Part shown: positions 33,234 through 45,433 of the stretch, piece by piece
Layout: each line of letters opens with the position of its first letter
Numbering within the stretch: the first letter of the stretch is position 1
Assembly (NCBI GenBank): GCA_025201375.1
Contig: JAIWZP010000015.1
Coordinates: 1-64,000 of the forward strand
Direction of reading: 5' to 3'
Source: Gongronella butleri
Lineage: Eukaryota; Mucoromycota; Mucoromycetes; Mucorales; Cunninghamellaceae
Length of the DNA: 64,000 bases
Translations under genes and position numbers: made by a program
Notes under the pieces: model-generated
The model's database searches: none
Told to the model about the DNA's origin: nothing
What the model saw: only the letters and a program-made list of their open reading frames with translations

Positions 33234-36200
33234 ATGACCAACAACCACGAACCCGCGACACCTCACGCGCCTCAATCGCCTCAATCGCCCGTCGCTTCAT
33301 CCACAGCGCCATCCACGGCCGCCAACACCGCCAACACCGTCACCACATCGGCCCTGGCCACCGCCACGCCCACCACGACACTCGTCGCTTCAACCTCCAC
33401 GTCCTCATCCACATTATACTGCCAGTCGTGCCGCCAATTGCTTGAGGGCGAGTTCATTCGCGCCCTCGATGGCGCTTTCCATTGGCATTGTTTCGTGTGC
33501 ATGGTAACGAGCGACAAAAATGATGGGAACGAGCACAAAAAAAGCGCAAAAACAGGCGACTCATTTGCCCTCGCTTCCCCCCTTTTTTTTATTTGTAGGA
33601 TTGCCACGAGCCCGTTGCTTCGAAATTCTTCCCCATCGAGATGATGGATGGGCTGCAGCAGCCCTTGTGTGAACGTGACTATTTCCGGCGGCTCAATCTC
33701 GTGTGTGATCAGTGTGGCGATGCGCTAAAGGGCCCGTACATCACAGCCGTGGGCAAAAAATTCCATTTGGACCATTTTTGCTGCACGACGTGTGGCGAGG
33801 TCTTTGGCGCCGATGATCCTTATTACGAACACAATGACAGCGTCTATTGCTACTATCACTACTCCATCATGTATGCCATTTGCTGCGCAGGCTGCCGCAC
33901 CGCCATTCTCAAGCAATTCGTCGAGGTCCAGCGCAACAATGTAGACGAACATTGGCATCCAGAGTGCTACATGATTCACAAAGTAAAAAAAAAAAAAAAC
34001 GCAAAAAAAAATGGCCTTTTTCTCTCCCACGACAACCACTCACGGCCTCCGCTCAATTCATTTTTTTTTTCTTTTTCCATCGACAAAGTATTGGAACGTC
34101 AAGGTGGCCAAATCAAAAAATCAGCTAGATCCACCCTCAAATGGTAAAATAAGAAAAAATGGAAAATGTGCCTGTGTGACATCTGCTCATCATGAATTAT
34201 ATTTTTAGATGCAAGTCAGTTGACAGCGTCTGAACTCAAAGCAACTCAAACGGCCATGGAAGACAAGGTTTACCGCATTTGGACCGTGCTTTCTGCTTTT
34301 GAAGGCAAGTCCACGTGCCCATGCGCGCTTCTGCGTGTGCAGGCGTTTCATTTTGCCCTTTTTTGCTTAATTTCTTTCTTTTGACGTGCAGATTCGTCGG
34401 CCGCGTGCATCTCTGCGATGCTGATGCACGTCTCTGAGCAAAGCTACACGGAAATCCTGCGCAAAGCCGATTATTTTGTGCTGCACGTGCGTGTACTGTT
34501 CAATGCCATTGACGCGCTCGCCATTCAGTACACACAAGTCACAAGCAAGACGCTGCCGTACGGCTGGGAAGCTGCGCAGCTATACAAACAAGTCAATAGC
34601 TTCTTCCATCTCGTGTCGCAGGCCCAGATCAACGCCAAGCGCGGCATTGGCTTTACCGACGATCTCTTGTCCCTCATCACGGGCCTCGCGCAGTATCTGA
34701 AATCGCTCATTCGCCTCGGTCTCACCGCAGCTCTTGATCTCGTACGAAAAAAAAAGAACTTAAAAACGCGTTTTCATTTATTTTTCTCACATTTTTTTTT
34801 CTTTCTTTTGGCCAGGATCACCTCCATGACGCCAAGGCGGTCAGTCAATTCCTCAGTCAGCTGGTCAAGCTTGCGAATAATCGCTTACAGAACGATCTCG
34901 CCAGCTACACGGCGACAGCCTCGCTTTGTCACACCTGTCAGCAGATTTGCGACGCGCACTGCTTCCAATTCAACTCGTATCGCTGGCACGATGCCTGCTT
35001 TGCCTGTAATCAGTGTTGCACGCCGCTCGCGGACTCCTATGCCACGGCCCTTGTCGACGAAAAGCTCAATCTCTATTGCCAACACTGTGGCGATGCAAAA
35101 ACCATGGCTGCCGGCATAGCCAGCGTGTCCCAGCTGCAGCAGCTCGGCCTCCTTCTCTTTGGCGCGCTTAAGCAGCTGTATCTTGCCTTGGAAGAAGATG
35201 GTAAACCAGAAAAACAAGAAAAAAACACGAAAAAAGGATAATTAGGCTCACGGGCTCCATTGTGCAGATGCCACAGCGCTCAGCAAGCCTGCGCTGATGG
35301 GCGCAGAGCCGTTCAAGGCGCCTGCATCGCCACCCAAGAAGCCGACGATCAACACCAAGCCATTGGAAGCGAAAACGGATGATCACGACATCAATTTGGG
35401 TGACATCAAGCGGACAAAGTCTGTGCACGTGAACCGCAACGACGCGTCGCGGCGCATTGCCAAGCGATCGACGCTCATGGAGACGCCCAGCCCAACGAGC
35501 GCGTTTTTAACCAGCAATCAGCTGGCATCGTCGCCGGTGAGTGCCAATTTCGACGCCAAGCAGCTGCCATTGTCGTCGCCGGCCCCGACCACGCTGCCGG
35601 CCGGCGCTGTCGCCACACCGGCCGCAGGAGGTGCTGGTGTTGCCGCAGACAGCGCGTCCATTGCGTCCGTCACGCCAAAACAACAAGCACCCCTCTTGCG
35701 CCCGCATCGCCCATCCCAAGAGTACGTCAAGGCCATTCCAAAGGCCAAGTTTTACTACTTTGCCGAGCTCGGCGTACTCGATCACTATATTCTCAAGCAC
35801 ATTGCCGTCTTGTACCTGCATGAAATGCTCAAGGATCACTCGTCGCTGGAAGACCTGACCGAGCTCATCGATGACAAGAAAAATTCGTCCCTCTGGGGCA
35901 AATTTGTCACCTCTCTAAAGACAACAGGCAACAAAAAGGCCCCATCCAAAGGTACGCACCGTAAAAAAAAAAAGACAAAAACAATGCAAAATTGCAAAAA
36001 ATGCAACTTTTTTTGTGTTAACGTTTTTGTTTTACGCGCAGAGGGAGGGACGTTTGGCGTGCCATTGGAGGTGCTCGTGGACAAGAATGGTGTGGAATCG
36101 AGTCTTGGTGCGAGCCCCACGCGACTGCGCATCCCGTGTCTAATTGACGACGTTGTGTCGATTCTCAAGCAAGGGGATGTTTGTGTCGAGGGCATTTTCC

Positions 36201-36399
36201 GCAAGAACGGCAATATTCGCCAGCTCAAGGACCTGTGCGAGGAAATTGATAAGTACGGCAATGATGTCAATCTTGCCAGTGAAAACTCTATCCAGCTCGC
36301 CGCCCTGATTAAGAAATTCTTGCGCGAATTGCCCGAGCCGCTCATGACATTCAAACTGTACAAGGTGTTTACACTCATTGCGCGTAAGAAAATGAACCA

Positions 36400-36438
<39 letters not shown>

Positions 36439-37449
36439 AATCAAAACTAAATTGACGACGACTTTTTTTTAGGCATGCCCAAGGAAAGTGATCGGATTCG
36501 CGCGATGCACCTTGCGTGCTGTCTCCTTCCCAAGCCCAATCGCGATACCATGGAAGTGCTCTTTTTGTTCATCAAATGGGTGTCGTCATTTGCGCACCTG
36601 GAAAATGATGCGGGTAACAAGATGGATCTCAACAACATGGCCACGATGATTGCGCCCAATTTGCTGTACCCCAAGAGCAAGGATGCCGCAAAGGACGAAT
36701 CCATCTATGTGATCTGCGCCATCTACGTGTTGCTGCAGCACCAAGAGGAATTCGCCACTGTGCCCGAGGATTTTGTGCCTTTGCTCGAGACAATCAGCTA
36801 TGGCGAGGTGGACATGGATCTGAATGTGCGTCAATTGCTGAAAAAATGCGAAATGGCGATGAAAAAGACACGTGCGTCCACGAATCCTTCGATGATGACG
36901 GCGTCCATGTCGCCGGTCGGCAACAACAACAGTAGCAGCAACAACATGGATCCGTTGCCGCCTCTGCCAACACTAGCTTCGCCAAATGCAACGTCCAGCT
37001 CAGCTCCCGCGACGCCTCACCCATCGACGCACGCGACAGACCCCATGGCCGATGTCCACGCCACGGCAATGGCCGTTGCCGAGGCGTCCAAGGCCATTGC
37101 GTCGCTGTCGTTACAGCAACAGCAACAGCAACAAAACGAGGAAAACAACGACGCGGCTGCTGCTGCTGCCGCCACATCAAACGATGCAGATACCTCCTTG
37201 GCCTCGTCCGCGTCGTCCCCGCTCCCACCAAGACAGCCGCTCTTACGGACACAATCGTCGTCCGTCGTCCTCGATACCAAGCCTGCCGTGGCTGCGCCGC
37301 CGCTCCCGCCTCCTCCAGCAACGCCTTCAAAGCCACACGACAATCATCACGCAGAGCCAGACGCTTCTCCATCATCACCAGCGCCAACGTCCCCCGCGCC
37401 CGCGCCCGCGCCCGCGTCTGCACCCGCATCGTCTTCCCTGACGGTGTAA
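33234..37449 (+). CDS. LIM-domain Rho GTPase-activating protein, LRG1/RGA type
   Basis: LRG1-type proteins switch off Rho1 and so tune glucan synthesis and polarised growth. Nine exons (33234-33503, 33599-33982, 34089-34143, 34209-34304, 34392-34741, 34816-35200, 35268-35951, 36042-36383, 36473-37449) give 1180 residues. LIM domains: LIM1 from Cys63 (CQSCRQLLEGEF), LIM2 near 124-182 (CDQCGDALKGPY), a third partial LIM at about 187-220 (CCAGCRTAIL with HWHPECY), and a fourth near 423-477 (CHTCQQICDAHCF). The RhoGAP domain runs from about 747 to 930 with arginine finger Arg795 in VEGIFRKNGNIRQL. The C-terminal 280 residues are Ser/Ala/Pro/Gln-rich. The order LIM-LIM-LIM-spacer-LIM-RhoGAP fits LRG1 rather than Rga1. 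Intron 4 uses a GC donor (AAG then GCAAGT); intron 8 contains a 36-base poly-A. Confidence 0.92.
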
Positions 37450-37644
37450 AATTTGATTGTGCTTTTTCCCCTTTTGCTATTATTATTTTATTACACTTTT
37501 TTTTTTATTTCTTTTCGTGTCACTTTTGGCCAAATTTCACCTCCTCGTCCCCGTACCTTCCTTTGACAAAGCTACAGTAATAAAAATGACAATACGTCAA
37601 ACATTCCTCGCAAAATCATGATTCGGGGACAAAGGGGGAAAGCA

Positions 37645-38166
37645 TCACGTCCCCAGCACGAGCGAAAGCTCAGCGTCGTCGTTGATAAGGCGGCGCAGCA
37701 GGACCATCATAGCACCCATATCCTGGTTGCTGCTTGTCATTAGGTAGTCGCGGAAGGCGCGCAGCTTGTCAAGCGCTGAATGTTGTTGTGCGCCGTCGAG
37801 CGATTGCTGGTGCATTTGCTGATTGTAAATGTACTCCTCACGGACCTGGATCAGCAGCGACACGAGCGGCATTGGCAGCTGGTACACGCTCTCCGGTAAT
37901 GCATTGGCGTGTATATATGCCGCCATGTCTGGTGCTGTCAGCAAGGCCATCAGGTAGCTCAAACTCGGCACCGGCGTGGTATCAAATGGTGTGGGTGACC
38001 TCGATGGCAGAGAGTCCAGCGGCGGTGACAAACACTGTGTCCGCAATTCCAGCGATCGACCCAGATCATCATCGTCATCGCTCGTTATCAATGTTGATGA
38101 CGGCATCACCTTTGCGAGTGCAAAATCAGAAGCAAAAAGCAAGAAACGAGAAAGAGTGTTGTCCAC
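37645..38166 (-). CDS. Unknown protein, convergent with the LIM-RhoGAP gene
   Basis: An open frame of 173 codons ends 196 bp from the stop of the LIM-RhoGAP gene on the opposite strand. The block PVPSLSYLMALLTAPDMAAY through SLLIQVREEYIYNQ and LRRLINDDAELSLVLGT is well-formed and amphipathic, suggesting a small helical domain. I recognise no family. The start is uncertain: an in-frame Met at 38106 (MPSSTLITSDDDDDLG) follows a possible splice acceptor, and would give 153 residues, possibly with a further upstream exon not found. Confidence 0.5.
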   Translation of the reverse strand: MDNTLSRFLLFASDFALAKVMPSSTLITSDDDDDLGRSLELRTQCLSPPLDSLPSRSPTPFDTTPVPSLSYLMALLTAPDMAAYIHANALPESVYQLPMPLVSLLIQVREEYIYNQQMHQQSLDGAQQHSALDKLRAFRDYLMTSSNQDMGAMMVLLRRLINDDAELSLVLGT

Positions 38167-40077
38167 AGCTCCTCAGTGTTCTATTGAAACAAACAATCCA
38201 CACTAAAAAAAAGAGGTGGACGACGACCCATGCGTAAAAAAAGAAAAAAAAAACTCCGAACCGTGTCGCGTGACTCGCAGGAGCAAATTTCAGGCCGATG
38301 GCAAGCCCTATTGGGTTTGCTGCGCCATCCAGGGACCATGGCGGCCGAAAGGCCCGATGCATCACATGCAAAAAAAAAAGGTGGTCCAAGCATGTATTCT
38401 TGCACGTCAACTAGTTGTGCTGCTTGCTTCATGGCTGCGCAACGCCGAGAAAGTATGGTCAGCGTGATGAAACCAGATTTTTGCGTGCGATTGTTGTATC
38501 TTGCGTGCCGTTCCCAAATGAAAGCCTCAATTGTAAGCACACTAGAAAGAGCACATCCACAAATACGACAATTTTGCTTCCAGGGGATCACTCTCTCCAA
38601 ACCTTGGATGGTCCCAATACTGTACCTACTGTAACTACAGTAAATGGCTATTTTTTCATAATTCACGCGTTTCTGCCACTGAATTTAGCAGGGTCCTATT
38701 GTAAAACAGCAATACTTAGGCACACCTGTGTATATAGGCACGATTTCTCACAAAAGCGCTTGATTTTTAATGTCGCAGCAGAAGCACGTTTTAGGCGCGA
38801 CTATTCGCAAGATCGGAACAGTCTGATTTCCAAGTGAAATCACTTGTATGCTGTATCGACATTCTGACACCCGGCCGATCAGCTTGAAAATTTGTCAACT
38901 GCAACACCACGGCGGATCTGTTCGTTATATAATTGTCCTAGCTTGGTTCAATGCTTCACGGTGAATGTTGCTTCAAGCGTGCAAAATCCAAAGCGGATTA
39001 GCATCATGCTGTTTTTGCATTTTCTCGGGCACTTGCTGAGATGCTGACTGATTTTTTTTTTCCACGCTTGCGAGAGCTCGAATTGTGAATATGGACAGCC
39101 AGGCAGAGTCGAGCCAACATCATGTCTGCCAAACCAAATCGAAAATACGAGTTTTCAGAGTCATTGCACACCAACTAGCCGAATCACCAATGCAACCTCT
39201 TCAAAACGCAAGCGCTTTTACCGCATTTGCCCGCTGATTCATTTGAGATGACTCGCATGTCGATGCGCTGGGCCGTTGTCGCGTACGCTACCAAAATGGA
39301 CAAATCCTTACCCCAATTTGGCTTAGCGCAGCCTCCGGATCTTGTCCATCGTGTTCTATATTTCAGCTAGAGAATGCTGAACAGAAATCACCAAAGGTGA
39401 CAGGTTTTTTTTTTTTCGAGATTGGATGACTCAGTCCTAAGGAAATGAAATTCGCCTGAAATCAGGGCCAAATCGACTCCGTGAAGGCTAACTCGCTGAG
39501 ATCCGAACGCGATCTCTCAAAATCAGAAGCGCTTTTACCGCGTTTGCCCGCTGATTCATTTGAGGTGTCTCGCGCGTCGAGGCACTCAGCCGTTGTCGCT
39601 GTACGAGACCAAATGGTGCTGATCTTACCCCCTTTACGCCTATGAAATTGGCGCTTCATCAGAAACTTGTTCATCTGGTCCCAAATGTGAACCAGTTGAT
39701 GCTAGACCCAATCCTTCAACAACGTTAATTTTTTTCGCGGATCGGATCACTCATTCCCGAGAAATCTCGAGATTCGTGTTTGCTAGTGAAAACCCAGTGG
39801 GTGCATGGCGTGGCGATCCGAGGATTTTTCATTTCACCATTTTTAAATGCAAGACTTTCACCCCTTGAAAAAGCTGTTTTTTTTTTTTTTGAAAATCATC
39901 GTTACGTGCCAGCAAATGAATATAAAGCCGCGAGGGTGAGCTCATTTGGCGATCATTTTCTCAAAAAAAAACCAAAACAAACGCCGCGTCATTGGTGTCC
40001 ATTTTATTAATATTATTGATGAGCGAAATGGATGGATGCAACGAGAAACGCGCAAAAGTAATTTCAAAAAAAGAGGG
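38167..40077. other. 1.9-kb repeat-bearing intergenic region
   Basis: No gene is seen. TACTGTA-type motifs cluster at 38619-38643. From about 39190 to 39800 the dispersed repeat family appears in reverse orientation. Elsewhere only short frames and T runs occur. Confidence 0.5.
39190..39800. repeat. Reverse-orientation copies of the dispersed repeat family
   Basis: The reverse complement carries the family landmarks twice: the GCGCTTTTACCGCNTTTGCC core followed by GCTGATTCATTTGAG at about 39210-39250 and again at 39528-39565, then the AAATTGGCGCTTCATCAGAA block at about 39644 and GAGAAATCTCGAGATTCGTG near 39759. The spacing between the two cores is about 320 bp, shorter than at 22.6-23.7 kb, consistent with the composite unit losing a sub-block. 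Confidence 0.8.
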
Positions 40078-41634
40078 TTACACCATTTGTTCCTGTATAA
40101 TGGATGGTTTTCTGTAGCGTGTAAAGACGGAAGCCATGCGCTTGATAAGAGTGGGCCTCTTTTCCATGTCCGCGGGTTCGTCATGGCGTTTCCAGATGGG
40201 CAGCGACAAGCGGCGGTGGTCGTCGGTCGAGGGTGATGTGTGTGCTTGGTGGCGTGATGAAGAGAACGCGTTTTTGCCACTCGTTGAGGTGGAAGTGGAT
40301 GGATCCTTGATGGTGCGCGACATGACGTGTTGCGACAGAGCGTGGACGGGCAGCAGGGACGAGGCTGCAGCTGCGGCTGCTGCGGTGACGGCGGCAGACG
40401 ATGAGGACGAAGTGGAAGTGACGGCGACTTCTTGCAAATCGTGTTTGAGGCCATGGAGGGCGTCGAGCATAGATTTTTGGTGACGATGGGTTGGATGGGC
40501 GTTGACCATGTGGATGGCTCGATCAATTTCGGTCAGGGATAGAACTGTACGCAGCTGTGCCATTGCTTGTGTGTGCTGGATGAGCCATTGGAAACAGGCA
40601 AGACGCAAGTACTTTGCCGCCTGCAAGATGAGGGTGCCCTGGTACGTTTGGCGCGTGCGCGGGTCCAAAAAGTCAGCGCGCTGGGCAAGATGGACCTTTG
40701 GCTGTCCCTGGACAAAGAACGAGAGGGCCATGACGTGATCTCCATTAGCAAGCAAGCAAAACAAGGGAGATTTTTGCGACGCGTCCACGGCATTGACGTC
40801 GGCACCATGGCCGACGAGCAGCTCAATGATGGGCAGGGGTGCCGGGCAGAAGCGGCTGGCATAGTGCAATGGCGTCCATCCGTCGCCATCACGGCTGTTA
40901 ATGTCAAGATCTGGGTAGCTGAGCAGCAATTCAAGACATTCACGCGGGTGCGCACAATAGAGAGGCAACGTGTGCAAGATTTGCACATTGTACACATTGC
41001 GCGCCCACGGATCCGCGCCATTGGCCAGCAAAAGCTTGATTGCCTGGTACGGATCAGACACGTGGCTCACCACCAGATGCAACAGTGTGCACTCTGTCTT
41101 TGGATCGCGCTTGTTCAATAGGGCCACCGGATCGTGACTGTGCTGGATATAGTACATCAGACTGTCCAAATCACCTTGCTCCGCAGCCGTCCAAATCGAT
41201 ACCGTCGGGATGTCAATCACATGCTGATGCGGATGCGGATGCGGATCTTGCATGGCCGCCGTCGTCGCTGGCTCGGCCAGAAGAATGGGCGACGACTTTT
41301 TGACAATCCCCGTGATGTGCGCAGGCATCGATGCTCGCTGGAGCACCTTTTTTTGCCGTTCTTCGTCGACCGTCGTGATTTGATCCTCTTCATCTTCCAT
41401 GTCATCATCATCTTGATCTTCTTTTTCATCATTGTCGTCGTCCTCATAGTCTTTCTTGGCAAACGTCTCGGAGAGCCGTTGACGGGGTGCCAAAGGCTTT
41501 TTGTTAGACAATGGCGCCTCTTCATTGTCGTCCTCGCGCAACACAATGGTCGGCACCTCTTCTGCACGTGGCTGCTTTGGATAGCCTTGATCGACAACCA
41601 AAGGAAAATGATGACGTGAAATAAATGTAGGCAT
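40078..41634 (-). CDS. Ankyrin-repeat protein with acidic N-terminal region
   Basis: This is a single-exon gene of 518 residues from MPTFISRHHFPLV; an in-frame Met 18 bp upstream is also possible. Residues 40-90 contain a strongly acidic tract (DDDNDEKEDQDDDDMEDEED). Ankyrin repeats run from about residue 145 to 290, with clear repeat cores at SIWTAAEQGDLDSLMYYIQ, CTLLHLVVSH...AIKLLLANGADPW and GWTPLHYASR...IIELLVGHGADVN. The C-terminal third is Ser/Ala/Thr-rich and basic, ending RYRKPSIIQEQMV. It probably is a scaffold; no catalytic or membrane segment is seen. A Mucoromycota protein with this layout is not one I can name. Confidence 0.8.
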   Translation of the reverse strand: MPTFISRHHFPLVVDQGYPKQPRAEEVPTIVLREDDNEEAPLSNKKPLAPRQRLSETFAKKDYEDDDNDEKEDQDDDDMEDEEDQITTVDEERQKKVLQRASMPAHITGIVKKSSPILLAEPATTAAMQDPHPHPHQHVIDIPTVSIWTAAEQGDLDSLMYYIQHSHDPVALLNKRDPKTECTLLHLVVSHVSDPYQAIKLLLANGADPWARNVYNVQILHTLPLYCAHPRECLELLLSYPDLDINSRDGDGWTPLHYASRFCPAPLPIIELLVGHGADVNAVDASQKSPLFCLLANGDHVMALSFFVQGQPKVHLAQRADFLDPRTRQTYQGTLILQAAKYLRLACFQWLIQHTQAMAQLRTVLSLTEIDRAIHMVNAHPTHRHQKSMLDALHGLKHDLQEVAVTSTSSSSSAAVTAAAAAAASSLLPVHALSQHVMSRTIKDPSTSTSTSGKNAFSSSRHQAHTSPSTDDHRRLSLPIWKRHDEPADMEKRPTLIKRMASVFTRYRKPSIIQEQMV

Positions 41635-42683
41635 TACAAGATAAAAATACAAAAAAAAAAAAGTGAGAAATGGAAGAAAACAACAACAAAAGCGGACGAA
41701 AATAAAAACGAAACCGGTGCTTTTGTAAAAGGCACAATGATCCGCTCGGGCAACCCAATGACCCTCATCGTCAGGCCATGCCTGCCGCCCCTCTCCCCAT
41801 TGGGCGCGTCTGTGTGCGACAATCTTGTTTTTTTCTTGCTTTTTTTTTTTTTTTTTTTGCGCGCGCCCCCCTTTTGTCTAGAAAAGCTCCGGCCCGCATT
41901 GCCACGGGATGTTTGTATTCTGGCGTGTCTTACCGGTGAAAAGCTTTTTCCACTGGACCGGCGGCGACATTGTCAGCAGCGACTTGCGCCGCGCATGATG
42001 GTCGCTGCTGCTGTTGCTCGTTGTTTGTTCGCTCTTCATGGATCACCTTCACGAGAAAGCAATTGAAATGCGAAAGGAATGAGAGACATGAGCTACGGGA
42101 CCCGGGGTGCCAATCCCCCAAAAAATATCCTTGGAGCCTTTTTTTTTTTTTTTCATCCCTGGATCAGACCTTTTTCAATTTAGCATTTTTCTCACCCTTC
42201 AACTCGCTCTCCCTTTCCTTGCTTGTTTCCCCTTTTGCCTCTCCTTTTTCATCTGTGAAAAAAAAGGCAGAAAGGGTCGTCATTGCTTTATCTACGGCCA
42301 CTGAGGAGGTCCAATTTCATCCTCACGCGAGAATTCAGACGCCTCCATGGGCTCTTTTTTTCATGCAGCTAGGTCACACAAAGACCCCGCCTTGCCCGTC
42401 AAAATCCCAGCCAGTTGGGGGCGTGCCCTTTTCCAGACACACGCAGCAGCTCCGCATGGCCATGATTTTTTTTTCTTTTTTTTTCTTTGCGCTTTCTTTT
42501 CCCTTTCTCTCTCGTAGCAAGGCTTTGATTCCATTCCCATTGCGTCCACAGGTAGTTTCTCGGCTTGTTCTCGTGCCACCCTTTCTTTGTTTCTGTAGTT
42601 TGAACGCCTTTTGTCCTTGTGCTCTTTTCTTTTTCCTCTTTTTTTCTTCGTTTCCCCTTGTCCTTTATTTTCCTTTTGTTGCC
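41635..42683. other. Divergent promoter region
   Basis: The ankyrin gene (minus) and RRM gene (plus) are transcribed away from here. T-rich and C-rich stretches dominate, particularly 42140-42290 and 42460-42680, where the RRM gene's leader probably lies. Short frames exist but none is convincing. Confidence 0.5.
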
Positions 42684-43630
42684 ATGGCAACGCACCTCGG
42701 CAGCCGTTCCTTTACGACGTATCGCAACGAGGATATCTCGACTATCTTTGTGATTGGCTTTCCGGACGATATGATGGAAAGAGAGTTTCAAAACATGTTT
42801 CTCTTTTCTTCGGGCTTTGAGGCGGCCACACTCAAGTTGGTGCTGAATAGGGACAAGGACACGCAACTCGATGAGGATTCACGCAGGCAATTGGTAAGAA
42901 AATGAGAGAAGAAATGGGCAAAAAAAAAAAAAAAAGAGGCTCATCCATCGTTTTCCCCTCGCAGATCGGCTTTGCCAAGTTTCGTACGCGTCTTGAAGCA
43001 CTTGCGGCCAAGGATATTGTGAATGGGCGGCGAATTGATGCTGAAAAAGGGTCGATTCTCAAGGCAGAGATGGCCAAGAAGAATCTGCACATCAAACATC
43101 TGCGATCGACGCAATTGCCTGTGTACGATGCCGCCTATTATTCGCGCACGCCCATTTTCTTGCCTCCCTCGGTGCCATCCACGACAGCCACGTATTTTCC
43201 AGTGGCCACGGACATGGGCGGCGCCAATGGGCTTGCTGGCAGTAACAGCAAGGCAATGCCTTTGACACCCATGCCCGAGCATGCGTGGCACACGGCAACG
43301 GTGTCGCCTGCGGCGCATTTGGGCGGACGCCATGCGTCGTTTGCGTCACCCTCCGTCGCGCAGACACCATCCGCTCAAGATGATCCGCCGCAGCCGCGCC
43401 GCGCCTCCTTGGCCGGCGTGATTTTTAATCATACGGCCAACGAATTCGCCGCCTGGACGTCGCAGCCCTTCTCCCTGATGCCGACCCCCGCCGCCACGAC
43501 CTCCCCAGCACCCATCGTCATGCTTCCATCGCCCGCTGCATCCACCTCCAACCCCAAAAATGAGTACAACAGCTCTTTGAGCACACAACAGGATCTCGCC
43601 ACGCCTGCTTGGCCTCGCATCGCCATGTAA
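42684..43630 (+). CDS. RRM RNA-binding protein, Whi3/Scw1 type
   Basis: Two exons (42684-42893 and 42965-43630) give 291 residues. One RRM occupies about residues 18-105: RNP2 is TIFVIGFPDD and RNP1 is IGFAKFRTR, interrupted by the single intron. The unusual loop EREFQNMFLFSSGFEAATLK is typical of the Scw1/Whi3/Whi4 group, which bind cell-cycle and cell-wall mRNAs. Yeast members have a long Gln-rich N-terminus and a C-terminal RRM; here the RRM is N-terminal and the tail is Pro/Ser/Thr-rich and probably disordered. So the family is clear but orthology to Whi3 is not. Confidence 0.82.
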
Positions 43631-44232
43631 AACCCGCTCCATTCGCTTTTTTTTTTTTTATTTCTTTCGTCGGGTAAATCATGCTGAGCAAAAAAAAAAA
43701 AAAAGGAGGACCATCATTGAAAAAAAAAAGTGGCAAAGCATGCTCAGACAGTTTTTTTTTTTTTTCTCTTTGTCTCTCTTTTTGCAGGTCATTAGCGTCA
43801 TCTTCTCCTCCCACCCCCCCACTTCTCATCCACATCCACCATTTGCATTCAATCGTGTACACCCCCTCCTTTTTCAACCCCATGATCGGCTCCTTTTCTC
43901 TCCTTGGTTCCTCCCTTTCCCCTGTCCGACACACCAATGGCTCCTCCATCGTTCTCTCTCACTTTTTTTATTATTGTAAAGGCATCTGGGATGTCTCTTT
44001 TATCTCATTTGTACTAGTGTGTGTGTCCTTTGTATATTCCCATTTTAATTCCTAGTTCATTGCGCCTTACATGCCGCAAAATAAAAGCATATTGTCTTTT
44101 TTAAAAATAAGGGTGATGCAAGGACCGTGCGCCCTTGCATTTATCCCCAAGATGGGCCAATTTTCGTGTTACACGAGCAAGACTCGAGAAAAAAAAAAGC
44201 AGAGCAAATGGCATGGGGTTTTTTTTATTTTT
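43631..44232. other. Convergent 3' flanks, low complexity
   Basis: No gene is seen between the converging RRM and cyclin-like genes. The space holds poly-A and poly-T tracts (43690-43703, 43751-43766) and a pyrimidine-rich stretch at 43766-43990. Confidence 0.5.
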
Positions 44233-45433
44233 TTATGGGAAAGGATGGTGCTGATGTGGCTGGGCCGTGGACAGCGGCGGTAGCGTAATGGCGCCATTTT
44301 CGTCGGATTCAAAGAGTGAGCGCGAATTTCGATCGCGTGTGGATGTGGCCGGGGGCGACGCGGCGTCGTTGATGCGAGGGTCGGCTTTTTGCAGGGCGTC
44401 CATAGTGGACAAGAATGGAGACACGGGTAATTTAGGCAATGTGGACTCGGGTGGGGTCATTGGGCCTTGATACGGGCAGAAGCGTTGCTCGTACTGATGG
44501 AGTGCTTCATTGAACCAAGGCCACAGGTCGGCAGATGTGCGATGCAGCTGCAAATGGTAATCGAGAAATTGGAGCACCTCGAGTTCGAGGCACGTCAGCA
44601 AACGCGCATCCGGCGGGTTGGCCATGAACCCGCCGCTCAAGGCGGTGACCAGCCGCGCCGCGTCCCTGTCCACATCGTCGTCGGCTGTTTCATCAGGCGC
44701 AGCTTCCGACTGGCCAACTTGCTGCTGCTGAGCCTCGTACTTGGCATTTTTCTTCTCCTGTTCTCTTTCTTCCGCCGCCGCCGCCGCGTGCGACGCGCCA
44801 ACTACCCATTGCACGTTGGCACGGATGTATTTGGCAGCAATCAGGTACATCACCACAAAAACGCGCTGCGCGTCGTCAAAAGTTTCACAAAAATGGCCGT
44901 ATTTCTATTAAAAAAAAAAAGAAGGCGCGTCAATGCAAAATTCGACATGTTTAACTCATGAAAATCTACACGCTGCAATCGATCCAGATAATAGGTGGTG
45001 AGCATGAGTGTGGTGCTTGGGCAAATGACGGGGATACAAGTCGCGTCGGAAGTGCATGAGCGCTTGATGGCATCGTCGATGGATTCGTCGGGCAGGGTCG
45101 TGCGACGCATCAGGTCGAGCAAGAAATGCGTCACATCCTCGGGATCGGAGGGCTGGGTATCATTGGGAAAGTAATTGCAGCAATAGATCATGCCCTTGGA
45201 TATCGACACTGATCGCCGATTTTCAAAAAAAAAAAAAGACGCGTGCGGAAAAAGAAAAAAAAAGGTTACAATCATGACGATCCAAGTTGGGCTAGTATGA
45301 AGAGAGGATGTGTGTCAGCACCTATGTGATCATGTGTCAGCTCACGACGTTGTCGTGAGCGCACAACATGCAATAGAAACAATGCTTGATATTCGGAATG
45401 AATCTCAAACGCGCGCCACGCTTGATTGGTCAT
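44233..45433 (-). CDS. Cyclin-like protein (PHO80/CNPPD1-like)
   Basis: Three exons (45433-45322, 45208-44970, 44904-44233) give 340 residues. Residues 55-110 contain DVTHFLLDLMRRTTLPDE and STTLMLTTYYLDRLQR, then KYGHFCETFDDAQRVFVVMYLIAAKYI, matching the first helices of a cyclin fold. The second half of the box, around LLTCLELEVLQFLDYHLQL and DLWPWFNEAL, is separated by a 70-residue insertion rich in Ala, Glu and Gln. The C-terminus is Pro/Ser-rich. This suits a CDK partner in the phosphate or stress class, or the membrane-free CNPPD1-like group, but I cannot choose. The intron from 45209 to 45321 is longer than average for the window. Confidence 0.72.

Noticed and set aside
40567..41121. 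Plus-strand frame opposite the ankyrin gene
   Set aside because: Antisense to ankyrin repeats with no start context or domain of its own.
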